The position numbers were made by a program, and so were the translations under genes. The notes under the pieces are model-generated. The model did no database searches. It saw only the letters and a program-made list of their open reading frames with translations, and was not told where the DNA came from. This document shows, piece by piece, positions 1 through 9,094 of a DNA stretch of 58,022 bases (its first letter is position 1; each line of letters begins with the position of its first letter). The DNA lies in the NCBI GenBank assembly GCA_028291645.1, contig JAQGNU010000207.1, positions 1 to 58,022 on the forward strand, read 5' to 3'. Source of the stretch: Nevskia sp. Its GTDB lineage: Bacteria; Pseudomonadota; Gammaproteobacteria; Nevskiales; Nevskiaceae.

Positions 1-530
1 TTCTCGTGCATGAACGAGTAGTGGCAGTTGATGCGGCGATCGAGGAAGCGGGTTTTGTAGGCGCCCGTGCCGAACGTCGGGATGTCCGGAAATGCGGTGG
101 TCGCGGCCAGCGCCTGATCGCCTGGGAATACCCACACCAGGCCGTACGCTTCGCGCGCGGGGTAGCTGCGCACGCCGTTCGGCAGCTTCTGATCCTTGTC
201 GAGATACGGCACGTTGACGCAGGCGCCGGTCTTGTCGTACGTCCAGCAGTGATAGCTGCATTGCAGACGCTCGCCGCGGACCACGCCCAGATGCAGCGGT
301 ACCTGGCGGTGTGCGCAGCGATCTTCCAGCGCGAATACGCCGCCTTCCTGGGTGCGCACCAGCACGATCGGTTCGCCGGCAAAGGTCTTGCCCAGGGCCT
401 TGCCTTTCGCTAGGTCTTTCGAGCGTGCCAGCGGATACCAGAAATTGGGATCGATGCCGGTTTTGCGCAGATCGCGCTGCTCCGTCGACGCGTGCGGCAG
501 ACCCGCGCGGATGGCGGTGAGTGTGGACAC
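1..530 (-). CDS. Rieske [2Fe-2S] aromatic-ring-hydroxylating oxygenase, alpha subunit, N-terminal part (runs off the window)
   Basis: Translating the minus strand from a GTG at 528-530 gives an open frame to the window edge; a Shine-Dalgarno AAGGAG at 537-542 lies 6 nt upstream and decides this start. The protein shows a Rieske iron-sulfur site: Cys72-Ala-His74 and, 16 residues on, Cys91-X2-His94, the CXH...CX2H pattern that ligates [2Fe-2S]. The sequence around it (FWYPLARS, PIVLVRTQEG, ALEDRCAHR, CSYHCWTYD) is typical of the N-terminal half of ring-hydroxylating or O-demethylating oxygenases, which use electrons from a reductase to insert O2 into a substrate. The C-terminal mononuclear-iron domain is outside the window, so the substrate cannot be inferred. 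No reductase gene is adjacent on the visible side. Confidence 0.85.
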   Translation of the reverse strand, partial: MSTLTAIRAGLPHASTEQRDLRKTGIDPNFWYPLARSKDLAKGKALGKTFAGEPIVLVRTQEGGVFALEDRCAHRQVPLHLGVVRGERLQCSYHCWTYDKTGACVNVPYLDKDQKLPNGVRSYPAREAYGLVWVFPGDQALAATTAFPDIPTFGTGAYKTRFLDRRINCHYSFMHE

Positions 531-686
531 GGCGAACTCCTTGTCTCGAATGGTTGCGCCGGGCGACGGTCGCCGACGATCGAATAGCCGGCTTAATCCG
601 CACACGGCTTGGCCTCACCTTAGCATGCCGTATGCCAAGTCGGCCCTGCTTTACCGGGCCTTTACTGAGCCGCCCGGCATTCAGCG

Positions 687-1217
687 CTAGCTCTTCTTCG
701 GAATCACCACCACTTCGGTGCCGGTGAGACGATCGCAGGGCGCGCGCCGGCGGCCATCGCGCAGGCAGCTGACTATCGCGATCAACGTCAGCAGCGCGGC
801 GCTCAAGGCGGTCGCCAGCGGTTGCGGAATGCGCTCCAGTAAGTGCTGCGGCAGCAACAGCATCAGCGGCAGCAGGCATAGTGCCCAGGTCGCCAGCATG
901 AGACTGTAGCGGCCGACCGCGATCGGCCAGCGCAGGCCCGCGGCATCGGCACGGCGTACCTGCAGATGCCAGGCCAGCATGCCCGGCGTCTGGCCGCCGT
1001 GGGTCCACGACCAGCCGAAAAAGCCGGCGCCGGCGAGAAACAACAGCGCCGGCAGGCCGGCGTTGCGTGCATCGCCGCCGAGCACGTCGCGTAGCGGGAC
1101 ATAGAGCATCGTCACCCCCATCCAGACGCCGATTAACAGCAGCGAGTCATACACCGCGGCGGCGATGCGGCGCCACAGCGGTGACGGGTAGGTCAGGAAA
1201 TTGCTTGCATCGCTCAT
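687..1217 (-). CDS. RDD family integral membrane protein
   Basis: 176-residue hydrophobic protein. It carries the features of the RDD family (named for conserved Arg-Asp-Asp): an Arg pair after the N-terminus (PLWRRIAAAVYD) opening the first membrane helix with its Asp, a second helix after residue 55, a central TPGMLAWHLQVRR loop, then two more helices, and DRLTGTEVV near the C-terminus. RDD proteins are small inner-membrane proteins of mostly unknown role; some are implicated in cation or proton antiport. The gene stands alone: it faces the Rieske gene's upstream side, and the peroxidase gene is divergent. Family assignment is secure; function is unknown. Confidence 0.8.
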   Translation of the reverse strand: MSDASNFLTYPSPLWRRIAAAVYDSLLLIGVWMGVTMLYVPLRDVLGGDARNAGLPALLFLAGAGFFGWSWTHGGQTPGMLAWHLQVRRADAAGLRWPIAVGRYSLMLATWALCLLPLMLLLPQHLLERIPQPLATALSAALLTLIAIVSCLRDGRRRAPCDRLTGTEVVVIPKKS

Positions 1218-1353
1218 GGTGTCGACAGGCCAGTCTGGTTAGACTCTGCGTTAGTGAAAATAAAGGCTTGCAGCCAGGGAATTCCCGCTGCGGTCGACAA
1301 TCTTAAGGTGAGGCAGGGCAAAAACGGCAGTGCTTTCGCACTGTCGTGGGGCG

Positions 1354-1962
1354 ATGATGATGAAACGTTCGATGGCGATGCTTGCGTTACTGGCCTGCGG
1401 CTATGTCGCTCCCGCCCGCGCGCTCGACTGCAGCCAGAGCCCGCTCAACCACGACGAAAAGCGGCTGCTCGGCGGTACTGAAAACCTGTGCCAGAGCTAC
1501 GCCGGCAACGTCGTTCTGGTGGTCAATACCGCCAGCCACTGCGGCTACACACCCCAGTATGAAGGGCTCGAAAAGCTCTATAACAATTATCGTAGCAAGG
1601 GCTTCGTCATTCTCGGCTTTCCGTCCAACGAATTCCTGCAGGAATGGGACGACGAGCAGGATATCGCCAAGTTCTGCAGCGCCAATTACGGCGTCAGCTT
1701 CCCGATGTATTCGAAGACCAAGGTGCTCGGCGGCGATGCTGATCCGTTCTACAAGGATCTGCGCGCGGCGACCGGCGAACGTCCGACCTGGAACTTCAAC
1801 AAGTATCTGATCGGTCGCGACGGCAAGGTGCTCGCGCGCTTCGGCAGCGATGTCAAACCGGATAGCCCGCAGTTGCTCGAAGCGATCGACGCGGAGATCA
1901 CGAAAACCGTGTCGCCGGAGCAGACCGCCGCACCGGTCGTCGCGCCGCTACCCGCCCCGTAG
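1354..1962 (+). CDS. Secreted glutathione peroxidase family protein (Cys type)
   Basis: About 202 residues from the ATG at 1354; a GTG 24 nt upstream is possible, but this ATG follows a G-rich ribosome-site-like stretch and directly opens a signal peptide (basic MMMKRS, hydrophobic core, cleavage probably after ARA, residue 23). The mature part is the thioredoxin-fold GPx domain: catalytic Cys63 in NTASHCGYT, the FPSNEF block, and Trp146-Asn147 in PTWNFNKYL. It is the Cys, not selenocysteine, type and should reduce hydroperoxides, probably with thioredoxin or another thiol, in the periplasm. Oddity: the tetrad Gln of the usual FPCNQF block is Glu93 here. The C-terminus is an Ala/Pro-rich tail. 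Confidence 0.88.
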   Translation: MMMKRSMAMLALLACGYVAPARALDCSQSPLNHDEKRLLGGTENLCQSYAGNVVLVVNTASHCGYTPQYEGLEKLYNNYRSKGFVILGFPSNEFLQEWDDEQDIAKFCSANYGVSFPMYSKTKVLGGDADPFYKDLRAATGERPTWNFNKYLIGRDGKVLARFGSDVKPDSPQLLEAIDAEITKTVSPEQTAAPVVAPLPAP

Positions 1963-1980
1963 CAGACGCGCAGACGCAAC

Positions 1981-2715
1981 TCAGGCGCTGCGCTTCGCTG
2001 CTTTCGATTTCGATATTTTCGATTTGCTGGCGCTTCCGGGCGGTTTGCCGCGTAGCTTCTGCGCCGGTTTCTGTGCCGAGGCTACCGGCGTCTTCGGCCG
2101 GTAAGCGCACAGATCGGCAATCACGCAGCGCCAGCACTCCGGCACACGCGCCTTGCAGACGTAGCGGCCGTGCAGGATCAGCCAGTGATGCGCATTGAGC
2201 CGGTATTCGACCGGCGTCAGTTTTTCCAGCCGTGCGGAAACTTTGTCTGCGGTCTTCGCCGGCGCTAGACCAGTGCGGTTGGCGATGCGAAAAATATGCG
2301 TGTCGACCGCGATGGTCGGCTCGCCGAAGGCGACGTTGAGCACCACGCTGGCAGTCTTGCTGCCCACGCCCGGCAGCGCTTCCAGCGAAGTGCGATCGCG
2401 CGGCACTTCGCCTTGGTGATGCTCCAGCAGCAAGCGGCACAGCGCGATCACGTTCTTGGCCTTGGTCTTGTATAGGCCGATGGTCTTGATGTAGTCGCGC
2501 AGTTTTTCTTCGCCCAACGCCAGAATCTTTTGCGGCGTGTTGGCGATCGGATAGAGCTTGGCGGTGGCCTTGTTGACGCCGACATCGGTGGCCTGCGCCG
2601 ACAGCACCACCGACACCAGCAGTTCGAACGGCGTCGAATATTCCAGCTCGCTGCGCGGGTTCGGATTGGCCAGCGCCAGGCGCCGGTACAGTTCGCGACG
2701 TTGCTCGGTATTCAT
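1981..2715 (-). CDS. nth: Endonuclease III, DNA glycosylase/AP lyase
   Basis: 244 residues. Endonuclease III removes oxidised pyrimidines and cleaves the abasic site in base-excision repair. Residues align with the Escherichia coli enzyme without a gap: helix-hairpin-helix LPGVGSKTA with catalytic Lys120, catalytic Asp138 in AVDTHIFR, and the [4Fe-4S] loop Cys187-X6-Cys194-X2-Cys197-X5-Cys203. After residue 208 there is an extra Lys/Ser/Ala-rich basic tail of about 35 residues absent from the E. coli protein, perhaps for DNA binding. Its ATG overlaps the rnfB stop (ATGA), so it is the last gene of a metG-rnfB-nth operon; nth also follows rnf genes in E. coli. Confidence 0.97.
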   Translation of the reverse strand: MNTEQRRELYRRLALANPNPRSELEYSTPFELLVSVVLSAQATDVGVNKATAKLYPIANTPQKILALGEEKLRDYIKTIGLYKTKAKNVIALCRLLLEHHQGEVPRDRTSLEALPGVGSKTASVVLNVAFGEPTIAVDTHIFRIANRTGLAPAKTADKVSARLEKLTPVEYRLNAHHWLILHGRYVCKARVPECWRCVIADLCAYRPKTPVASAQKPAQKLRGKPPGSASKSKISKSKAAKRSA

Positions 2716-3332
2716 GGTGTCGAAGTCGGCGGCCGACGGCGCGCACGGGCGCGTTCGACCGCTGCCGCGATGTCGATGCGTTCGGCCTGCGACTTGAGTG
2801 CCGCAGTGCGGCGCTGCAGACGTTGTTGATCGAGCGCGTCCTGCGCGCGCTGCAGCCGCGTGCGGCGCGCGCGATGCAACCTACGCCAGCGTGGCGCCAT
2901 CGCCGCCGTCGTTGGCAAAGCTGCTGCGCGCGGCACCAGCGAGATGCAATCGGTCGGACACACCGGCAGGCACAGCTCGCAGCCGCTGCAATCCTCAGCG
3001 ATCACCGTATGCATCCATTGCGGTGCGCCGACAATCGCATCCACCGGGCACACCAGCACGCATTTGAAGCAGCCGATGCAGAGTGGCTCGTCGATCAACG
3101 CGACGATTGCAACCGCAGGTTCAGCGCCATGTGCGGAATTCAGCGGCTTGCTTGCAACGCTGAGCAAGTCCGCAAGCCGTGCAATCGTTGCATCGCCACC
3201 GGGCGGACATTGATTGATGTCCGCAGTGCCGGCGGCGATCGCTTCCGCATACGGCAAGCAGCCGTCGTAACCGCAAGCTCCGCATTGCGTCTGCGGCAGC
3301 AGTGCGTCGATGGCTACTGCGGTGAGCTTCAA
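2712..3332 (-). CDS. rnfB: RnfB-like iron-sulfur protein lacking the membrane anchor
   Basis: 206 residues. The N-terminus is directly the four-Cys [4Fe-4S] domain of RnfB ([15 protein letters not shown], then a fourth Cys in NQCPPGG), followed by two ferredoxin [4Fe-4S] clusters ([12 protein letters not shown] and [12 protein letters not shown]). The last 60 residues are Arg-rich and probably helical. Canonical RnfB begins with a transmembrane helix; here the Cys domain starts at residue 17 and no hydrophobic segment precedes it, so the protein should be soluble. No other rnf gene (A, C, D, G, E) is visible nearby. It sits between metG and nth, overlapping nth by 4 nt. A stand-alone electron carrier is the likely role; its partner is unknown. 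Confidence 0.88.
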   Translation of the reverse strand: MKLTAVAIDALLPQTQCGACGYDGCLPYAEAIAAGTADINQCPPGGDATIARLADLLSVASKPLNSAHGAEPAVAIVALIDEPLCIGCFKCVLVCPVDAIVGAPQWMHTVIAEDCSGCELCLPVCPTDCISLVPRAAALPTTAAMAPRWRRLHRARRTRLQRAQDALDQQRLQRRTAALKSQAERIDIAAAVERARARRRPPTSTP

Positions 3333-3344
3333 GACAGTCGTCGA

Positions 3345-5600
3345 CTACTTGACGCGCATGCCAGGCTCGGCGCCTGCATCGGGCGCCAGCAGGAACGGCT
3401 TGCCATCGCCATGGCTCGCCGCCAACACCATGCCTTCGGAAAGTCCGAAGCGCATCTTGCGCGGCGCCAGATTGGCAACGACAACGGTCAAACGACCGAT
3501 CAGCGCTTCCGCCGCGTACTGCGACTTGATGCCGGCGAACACCGTGCGCTTACCGAGTTCGCCGACATCGAGCGTCAGCTTCAGCAGCTTGTCCGCACCT
3601 TCGACGCTCTCCGCGTTGTCGATGCGGGCGATGCGCAGTTCGATTTTGGCGAAGTCGTCGATGGAGATTGTCGCGCCGGCTGACGCGCCCTCTCCCTGGC
3701 CCTCTCCCGCAGGCGGGAGAGGGGACTTCTTAGCCGACGTCGGTGCAACTGGAGAGGGGCTGGATGTGGCAGTGACCTTCGCTGCTGGCGCGAGATCTTC
3801 TTTTGAGGCTTCGGTCATGGCTTTGATTTGAAGTGGGTCGATCCGAGTCGCCAGCGGTTTATAAGAATTAATGGAGTGATCCAGTAAAGGTCCATTCACA
3901 TCGGACCAAGTTAATGGCAGGATGTTAAGGAAACTCTCCGCTTCCCGAGCAAGCTCGGGTAAGACTGGTTTCAAGTAGAGAGTCAATAATCTAAACAGAT
4001 TTAGTCCTACGCTTGTGATATCCCACAGTCGGTTCTCGATTGTCCCTCGCCCGCTACTAGCGTTGTTAAGACTTTTCTTCGCTAGCTCCCAGGGCTTTTG
4101 GTAGTCGACATATTGATTGGCCTTATCGGCAAGTGTCATTACTTCACGCAGCGCTCCAGAAAAATCTCTTGCAGTGTAAAGCCCAGCGATGCGTTGACCG
4201 GCCGAGCTAAATTCCCTCATCAGGGCTGCTTCGTCAACCGGCGGATTTGCGTCTGCATGCAGCACAATTCCGGGAGAGAAATTACCACTTGAGCTAATGG
4301 GCACGGTTCTGGATTCGACGAGCACGCTCTTTTTGAACCAGGCGAATTCCGAATTCTCTGGTCCGCGATTACTTAACTTGCCACCAAAGCGCTTCTCGAT
4401 GAAGCTGGCGCACCGACTCGCAATATTGACGTACTTCCCAACCAAATCGCTGTTCACCCGCGCAACGAAGTCTTCAAGGTTGAGATCGATGTCATCGACC
4501 CCTGCCCCGAGCTTCGCCGCAAAGTAATACCGCAGATATTCCGGATTCAGCCCGGCATCAAGATAAGTCCGCGCCTTGATGAACGTGCCGCGCGATTTGC
4601 TCATCTTCGCGCCGTCGACGGTCAGGTAGCCGTTGACCGCAAGCCCCGTCGGCTCGCGTAGTCCGGCGCCGTGCAGCATCGCCGGCCAGAACAGCCCGTG
4701 GAAGTTGACGATGTCCTTGCCGATGAAATGCCACATCTCGGCGTTTGAATCGGCGCCGATGAACTCATCGAGCTTGGCTGCGTCGCCTTTAAGATACGAC
4801 AGCAGGCTGGCGAAGTAACCGATCGGCGCATCGAGCCAGACGTAGAAATACTTGCCGGGCGCGTTTGGAATCTCGAAGCCGAAGTAGGGCGCGTCGCGCG
4901 AGATGTCCCAGTCCTTCAGTCCGGCGCTGGTCCATTCACGCAGCTTGGCTTTCACGCTGGAATGGATGTCCGCGTTCGCGAGCCATTGCTCGACCGCGGG
5001 CTGCAGTTTCGACAGCGCGAAGAAGTAATGCTCCGACGGCTTCCACTCGGGCGCCGCACCCGATAGCACCGAGAACGGATTCTTCAGCTCACGCGGCGAG
5101 TAGGTCGCGCCGCAGTTCTCGCAGTTGTCGCCGTACTGGTCGGCGGTGCCGCAGTTGGGGCAGACGCCCTTGATGTAGCGATCCGGCAGGAACATGCCTT
5201 TGAGCGGATCGTAGGCCTGCTCGATGTCCTTCTTGACGATGTACTGGGCTTTATCCAGCGCGGTGTAGATACGCTCCGACAGCACGCGGTTCTCTTCCGA
5301 ATGCGTCGAATGATAGTGGTCGTGGATGACGCCGAAGTCGCGGAAGTCCTGCTCGTGACTCTGCTTGATCTTGGCGATGAAGGCTTCCGGCGTGACGCCG
5401 GCCTTCTCGGCGGCGAGCATGATAGCCGTGCCGTGCGCATCCTCACCGGCGACGAAAGTCACATCGTTGCCGCACATGCGTTGGAAGCGCACCCAGATGT
5501 CGGCCTGGATGTAGCCCACCAGATGGCCGAGATGCAGCGGGCCGTTGGCGTAGGGCAGGGCGTGAGTGACGAGTATCTTTCTAGGGGAACGCTGGGTCAT
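3345..5600 (-). CDS. metG: Methionyl-tRNA synthetase with C-terminal tRNA-binding domain
   Basis: 751 residues from the ATG at 5600; an in-frame ATG five codons earlier is possible, but [20 protein letters not shown] is the conserved beginning. The enzyme charges tRNA-Met. Visible: HLGH signature, a zinc knuckle (CPNC...CENC), KMSKSRG loop, the anticodon-binding helical domain, and a C-terminal EMAP/Trbp-like domain ([12 protein letters not shown] to the end). First gene of metG-rnfB-nth. Two oddities: the anticodon domain (about 3830-4450) is strikingly AT-rich (26/60 G+C at 3841-3900 and 21/60 at 3961-4020, against 39/60 at 5041-5100) and carries an apparent insertion of about 40 residues ([11 protein letters not shown] to ANPPV); and the linker before the tRNA-binding domain is encoded by a palindromic repeat. 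Overall longer than the 677-residue E. coli enzyme. Confidence 0.97.
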   Translation of the reverse strand: MTQRSPRKILVTHALPYANGPLHLGHLVGYIQADIWVRFQRMCGNDVTFVAGEDAHGTAIMLAAEKAGVTPEAFIAKIKQSHEQDFRDFGVIHDHYHSTHSEENRVLSERIYTALDKAQYIVKKDIEQAYDPLKGMFLPDRYIKGVCPNCGTADQYGDNCENCGATYSPRELKNPFSVLSGAAPEWKPSEHYFFALSKLQPAVEQWLANADIHSSVKAKLREWTSAGLKDWDISRDAPYFGFEIPNAPGKYFYVWLDAPIGYFASLLSYLKGDAAKLDEFIGADSNAEMWHFIGKDIVNFHGLFWPAMLHGAGLREPTGLAVNGYLTVDGAKMSKSRGTFIKARTYLDAGLNPEYLRYYFAAKLGAGVDDIDLNLEDFVARVNSDLVGKYVNIASRCASFIEKRFGGKLSNRGPENSEFAWFKKSVLVESRTVPISSSGNFSPGIVLHADANPPVDEAALMREFSSAGQRIAGLYTARDFSGALREVMTLADKANQYVDYQKPWELAKKSLNNASSGRGTIENRLWDITSVGLNLFRLLTLYLKPVLPELAREAESFLNILPLTWSDVNGPLLDHSINSYKPLATRIDPLQIKAMTEASKEDLAPAAKVTATSSPSPVAPTSAKKSPLPPAGEGQGEGASAGATISIDDFAKIELRIARIDNAESVEGADKLLKLTLDVGELGKRTVFAGIKSQYAAEALIGRLTVVVANLAPRKMRFGLSEGMVLAASHGDGKPFLLAPDAGAEPGMRVK
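3688..3724. repeat. Palindromic repeat element inserted in frame in metG
   Basis: A perfect 11-bp inverted repeat (3700-3710 and 3713-3723, arms CCCTCTCCCGC / GCGGGAGAGGG, 2-nt loop) preceded by a partial direct copy of the left arm (3688-3696). On the metG strand it encodes a [13 protein letters not shown] linker between the anticodon-binding and tRNA-binding domains. From general knowledge, the same peptide type ([16 protein letters not shown]) recurs in unrelated proteins of many GC-rich proteobacteria because this intergenic palindrome occasionally lies inside genes. It is read here as a dispersed REP-like element tolerated in a flexible linker. Confidence 0.7.
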
Positions 5601-5907
5601 AAGTCGAAAAAGCATCCGGCATCGAGAACGGACTGAAGCAACTGCGGCGGCGATCTGCCCGCGCGACCCGCTTCAGCCGCAGGTAGGCGGCCATGGGCAG
5701 GTCTGCAAGGGCCGCCATTGTGCCGCAAGCGGCGCTGCGCTCGCTGCGAATCGGCCGCCGGACGGCTTTGTGCGGCACCCGCAGGCGCCACAACCCGGCG
5801 CGGCTGAACTGCCTATCATGGATGGCCCAGGGCGAACTTTCGCCGCCGCCTGAAGTCGGCTAACCGTACCCCAGAACAAACACACACGAACAACCGAGGA
5901 CCGCCCG

Positions 5908-7353
5908 ATGAGCTTGCCGCATTTCGATCTGATGGTTAAAGGCGCGAAGAGCAGCGCAGCCGATTTCACCGTCGAAACCCCGTTCGATCGTTCGCCGATC
6001 GCCAAGGTTGCCGCCGCGGACGCCGGCACGGTGGCGCATGCGCTGAACCAGGCGCATCAGCTGTACCGCAAGCGCGACGCCTGGCTGCCGCTGTCGCAGC
6101 GCATCGAGATTCTCGATCGCGCCGCCAGCCTGATGCACGCCCGTGCCGAAACCTTGGCGGTGGAAGCGGCGCGCGAAGGCGGCAAGCCGCTGCTCGATTC
6201 GAAAGTCGAAGTCGCGCGTGCGATCGATTCCTTGCGCTGCGCGGTCGATGCGCTGCGCACCGATCAGGGCGAAGTGATTCCGATGCGGCTCAACAAAGCC
6301 TCCAGCGAGCGGCTCGCGTTCACGCAGACCGAGCCGATTGGCGTGGTGGTCGCGGTCAGCGCGTTCAATCATCCGGTCAATCTGATCACGCATCAGGTCG
6401 GGCCTGCGATTGCGGCGGGTTGTCCGGTGATCGTCAAGCCGGCGCGGTCGACGCCGACCTCGTGTTTCCGCGTCGTCGAAATCTTGCGCGAAGCCGGGCT
6501 GCCGGAAGAATGGTGTTCGGCATTGGTGCCGGAGAACAACGAACTCACCACCAAACTGGTGACCGACCCGCGGGTGGCTTTCTTGAGCTTCATCGGCAGT
6601 GCCAAGGTCGGCTGGAGCTTGCGCAGCCAGCTCGCACCCGGTGCGCGCTGCGCGCTCGAACATGGCGGCGTGGCGCCGGTGATCGTTGCCGAGGATGCCG
6701 ATTTCGAGCAGGCGATTCCGGCGCTGGTGAAGGGCGGTTATTACCACGCCGGCCAGGTCTGCGTGTCGGTGCAGCGCGTCTATGTCGCCAAGCCGGTGCT
6801 GAAGAAATTCGTCGAGCAGTTCAGCGCCGCGGTCGAGAAGCTCAAGGTCGGCGATGCGGTGCTGCCCGATACCGAAGTCGGCGCACTGATCACGCCGGCC
6901 GAAGTCGAGCGCGTCGCGGGCTGGGTCGACGAGGCGGTCAAGGGCGGCGGCAAAGTCACCACCGGCGGCAAGACCGTATCGAAGACGACGTATGCACCGA
7001 CGGTGCTGGTCGATCCGCCGGCCAACGCGAAAATCTCCACCGCTGAAGTATTCGGCCCGGTGGTCTGTATCTACGGCTATGACCATATCGACGATGCGAT
7101 CGCCGCCGCCAACAGTCTCGACGTGTCGTTCCAGGCGGCGGTGTTCACGCGTTCGATGGACACCGCGCTGCGCTGCTATCAGCGGCTCGACGGCACCGCG
7201 GTGATGGTCAACGACCACACCGCGTTCCGCGTCGACTGGATGCCGTTCGCCGGCGCGCGTCATTCCGGTTACGGCGTCGGCGGCGTGCCGTACACCTTGC
7301 ACGACATGCAGATTCGCAAGATGCTGGTGCTGAAGTCGCCGGAACTGAAATAG
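5908..7353 (+). CDS. Aldehyde dehydrogenase family protein (NAD(P)-dependent)
   Basis: 481 residues, preceded by a GAGGAC ribosome site. The fold is the full ALDH superfamily domain: cofactor-binding blocks (AVSAFNHPVNL, VIVKPARSTP), a GS loop (FIGSAKVGW), general-base Glu251 in CALEHGG, nucleophile Cys285 in YYHAGQVCVSVQR, and EVFGPVV near residue 380. The AGQVCxSVQR block resembles lactaldehyde / glyceraldehyde-3-phosphate (GapN-like) dehydrogenases more than betaine or succinate-semialdehyde types, but the substrate is not determined. Only 9 nt separate it from the acetolactate-synthase-like gene, so the two are co-transcribed and may act in one pathway handling a 2-oxoacid-derived aldehyde (inference). 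Confidence 0.9.
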   Translation: MSLPHFDLMVKGAKSSAADFTVETPFDRSPIAKVAAADAGTVAHALNQAHQLYRKRDAWLPLSQRIEILDRAASLMHARAETLAVEAAREGGKPLLDSKVEVARAIDSLRCAVDALRTDQGEVIPMRLNKASSERLAFTQTEPIGVVVAVSAFNHPVNLITHQVGPAIAAGCPVIVKPARSTPTSCFRVVEILREAGLPEEWCSALVPENNELTTKLVTDPRVAFLSFIGSAKVGWSLRSQLAPGARCALEHGGVAPVIVAEDADFEQAIPALVKGGYYHAGQVCVSVQRVYVAKPVLKKFVEQFSAAVEKLKVGDAVLPDTEVGALITPAEVERVAGWVDEAVKGGGKVTTGGKTVSKTTYAPTVLVDPPANAKISTAEVFGPVVCIYGYDHIDDAIAAANSLDVSFQAAVFTRSMDTALRCYQRLDGTAVMVNDHTAFRVDWMPFAGARHSGYGVGGVPYTLHDMQIRKMLVLKSPELK

Positions 7354-7362
7354 GAGCAGACC

Positions 7363-9051
7363 ATGGACGATTCCCAGCCGCAGGTCGGTAATCAGATCAA
7401 GGCCTCCGATCTGTTCGTCAAATGCCTCGAAGCCGAAGGCATCGACTACATCTTCGGCATTCCCGGCGAAGAGAATGCGGACCTGATGATCTCGCTGCTC
7501 GATTCGAACATCCGCTTCGTGCTGACGCGGCACGAGCAGGCGGCGGCGTTCATGGCGGATGTCTACGGCCGCCTGACCGGACGCACCGGTGTCTGCTTGT
7601 CGACGCTCGGCCCCGGCGCGACCAACCTTGTCACCGGCCTCGCCGATGCCAACATGGACCGTTCGCCGGTGGTCGCCATCATCGGCCAGGGTTCGACCGC
7701 GCGGCTGCACAAGGAAAGCCATCAGAACATGGACGCGATCGCGATGATGCGTCCGATCTCGAAGTGGGCGCAGTCGGTGATCGATGCCGAGTCGATTCCG
7801 GAAATCGTGCGCAAGGCATTCAAGCTTGCGGCGGCCGAAAAGCCCGGCGTCTGCGTGGTCGAACTGCCGGAGGACGTCGCCAAGCATCACATCGTCGGTA
7901 CGCCGATGAACGTCTACAAGACGCGGCGTGCGGCGGCGGATCACAAGGCGATCGAGCAGGCGGTGACCGAGATCATCGCCGCCAAGAATCCGGTGATCCT
8001 GGCTGGCAACGGCGCGCTGCGCAAACGCGCGGTGCAGCAGTTGCGGCGGCTCGCGCACAAGGTCGGCATTCCGGTGTTCAACACCTTCATGGGTAAGGGC
8101 GCGCTGCGGCGCGAAGACCCGCACAACCTGTTCACCATCGGTTTGCAGTCGAAGGACTACGCGAACTGGGCAATGGAAAAGGCCGACGTGGTGATCGTCG
8201 TCGGCTACGACCTGGTCGAATACAGCCCGCGTTTCTGGAACGGCAAGCGCGACAAGAAAATCATCCACATCGATTTCCTACCGGCGGAAATCGATCAGGA
8301 CTATACCGTCGCGGTCGACGTCGTCGGCGATGTCGCCGACGCGCTGTGGCAGATCAACGTCGCCCTTGAGCGTGACTATGACGACCGTCTGCCGCTGAAC
8401 AAGATCGCCGACTGGCAGGGCGTGCGCGAACGCATCATCGCCGACCACGCCAGCGAGAAGGACGATCAGAGTTTTCCGCTGAAGCCGCAGAAAGTGCTGT
8501 GGGACGTGCGTGCGTTCATGGGTGCTGCCGACATCCTGCTGTCCGATGTCGGTGCACACAAGCTCTGGATCGCGCGCTATTACCCTTGCGATGAACCCAA
8601 CACCTGCCTGATCTCGAACGGCTTCTGTTCGATGGGCTTCGCGCTGCCGGGCGCGATCGGCGCCAAGCTGGCCTGTCCCGGCAAGCGCGTGATGGCGATC
8701 TGCGGCGACGCCGGTTTCCTGATGAACGTGCAGGATCTGGAAACCGCGGTGCGGCTCAAGCTCAACATCGTCATCATGGTCTGGATCGATGGCGACTATG
8801 GCCTGATTTCGTGGAAGCAGCAGAACGAATTCGGCAAGCACTTCGATATGCGCTTCAGCAATCCGGATTTCGAAAAGCTGGCCGACGCATTTGGCTGCTG
8901 GGGCAAGACGCTGACCACGGCTGCAGAATTGCCGCAGGTACTGGCCGAGGCACATGCCCAGCCCGGTCCGGCGATCATCGGCGTGCCGATCGATTACCGC
9001 GAAAATCTGAAGCTGACCGCGCGCCTGGGGCAAATTACGATGGCTTCGTAG
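7363..9051 (+). CDS. Thiamine-diphosphate enzyme, acetolactate synthase large-subunit-like
   Basis: 562 residues with all three domains of ThDP-dependent decarboxylases/ligases: N-terminal pyrimidine-binding domain with catalytic Glu58 in TRHEQAAAFMAD, central domain (NPVILAGNGALRK), and the C-terminal ThDP/Mg site GDAGFLMN followed about 25 residues later by IDGDYG. SNGFCSMGFALPGAIG is characteristic of acetohydroxyacid-synthase relatives. No regulatory small-subunit gene (ilvN/ilvH) follows, which fits the catabolic AlsS-like group or an uncharacterised paralogue rather than the biosynthetic enzyme. Downstream partner of the aldehyde dehydrogenase (9-nt gap). Family certain; the reaction is inferred to be condensation or decarboxylation of a 2-oxoacid. 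Confidence 0.88.
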   Translation: MDDSQPQVGNQIKASDLFVKCLEAEGIDYIFGIPGEENADLMISLLDSNIRFVLTRHEQAAAFMADVYGRLTGRTGVCLSTLGPGATNLVTGLADANMDRSPVVAIIGQGSTARLHKESHQNMDAIAMMRPISKWAQSVIDAESIPEIVRKAFKLAAAEKPGVCVVELPEDVAKHHIVGTPMNVYKTRRAAADHKAIEQAVTEIIAAKNPVILAGNGALRKRAVQQLRRLAHKVGIPVFNTFMGKGALRREDPHNLFTIGLQSKDYANWAMEKADVVIVVGYDLVEYSPRFWNGKRDKKIIHIDFLPAEIDQDYTVAVDVVGDVADALWQINVALERDYDDRLPLNKIADWQGVRERIIADHASEKDDQSFPLKPQKVLWDVRAFMGAADILLSDVGAHKLWIARYYPCDEPNTCLISNGFCSMGFALPGAIGAKLACPGKRVMAICGDAGFLMNVQDLETAVRLKLNIVIMVWIDGDYGLISWKQQNEFGKHFDMRFSNPDFEKLADAFGCWGKTLTTAAELPQVLAEAHAQPGPAIIGVPIDYRENLKLTARLGQITMAS

Positions 9052-9094
9052 CGCGCTGGCAGTTCATTACTAGAACAGAAAGAGGAGAGGCGCA

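Noticed and set aside
541..686. GGCCC...GGGCC stem near 641-660 as a terminator between the Rieske and RDD genes
   Set aside because: Only five base pairs and no U run on the strand that would need it.
5860..8268. 802-codon open frame on the minus strand opposite the aldehyde dehydrogenase and acetolactate-synthase-like genes
   Set aside because: It is a GC-skew shadow: composition is rich in Arg/His/Asp with no domain, and both plus-strand frames have clear catalytic motifs.
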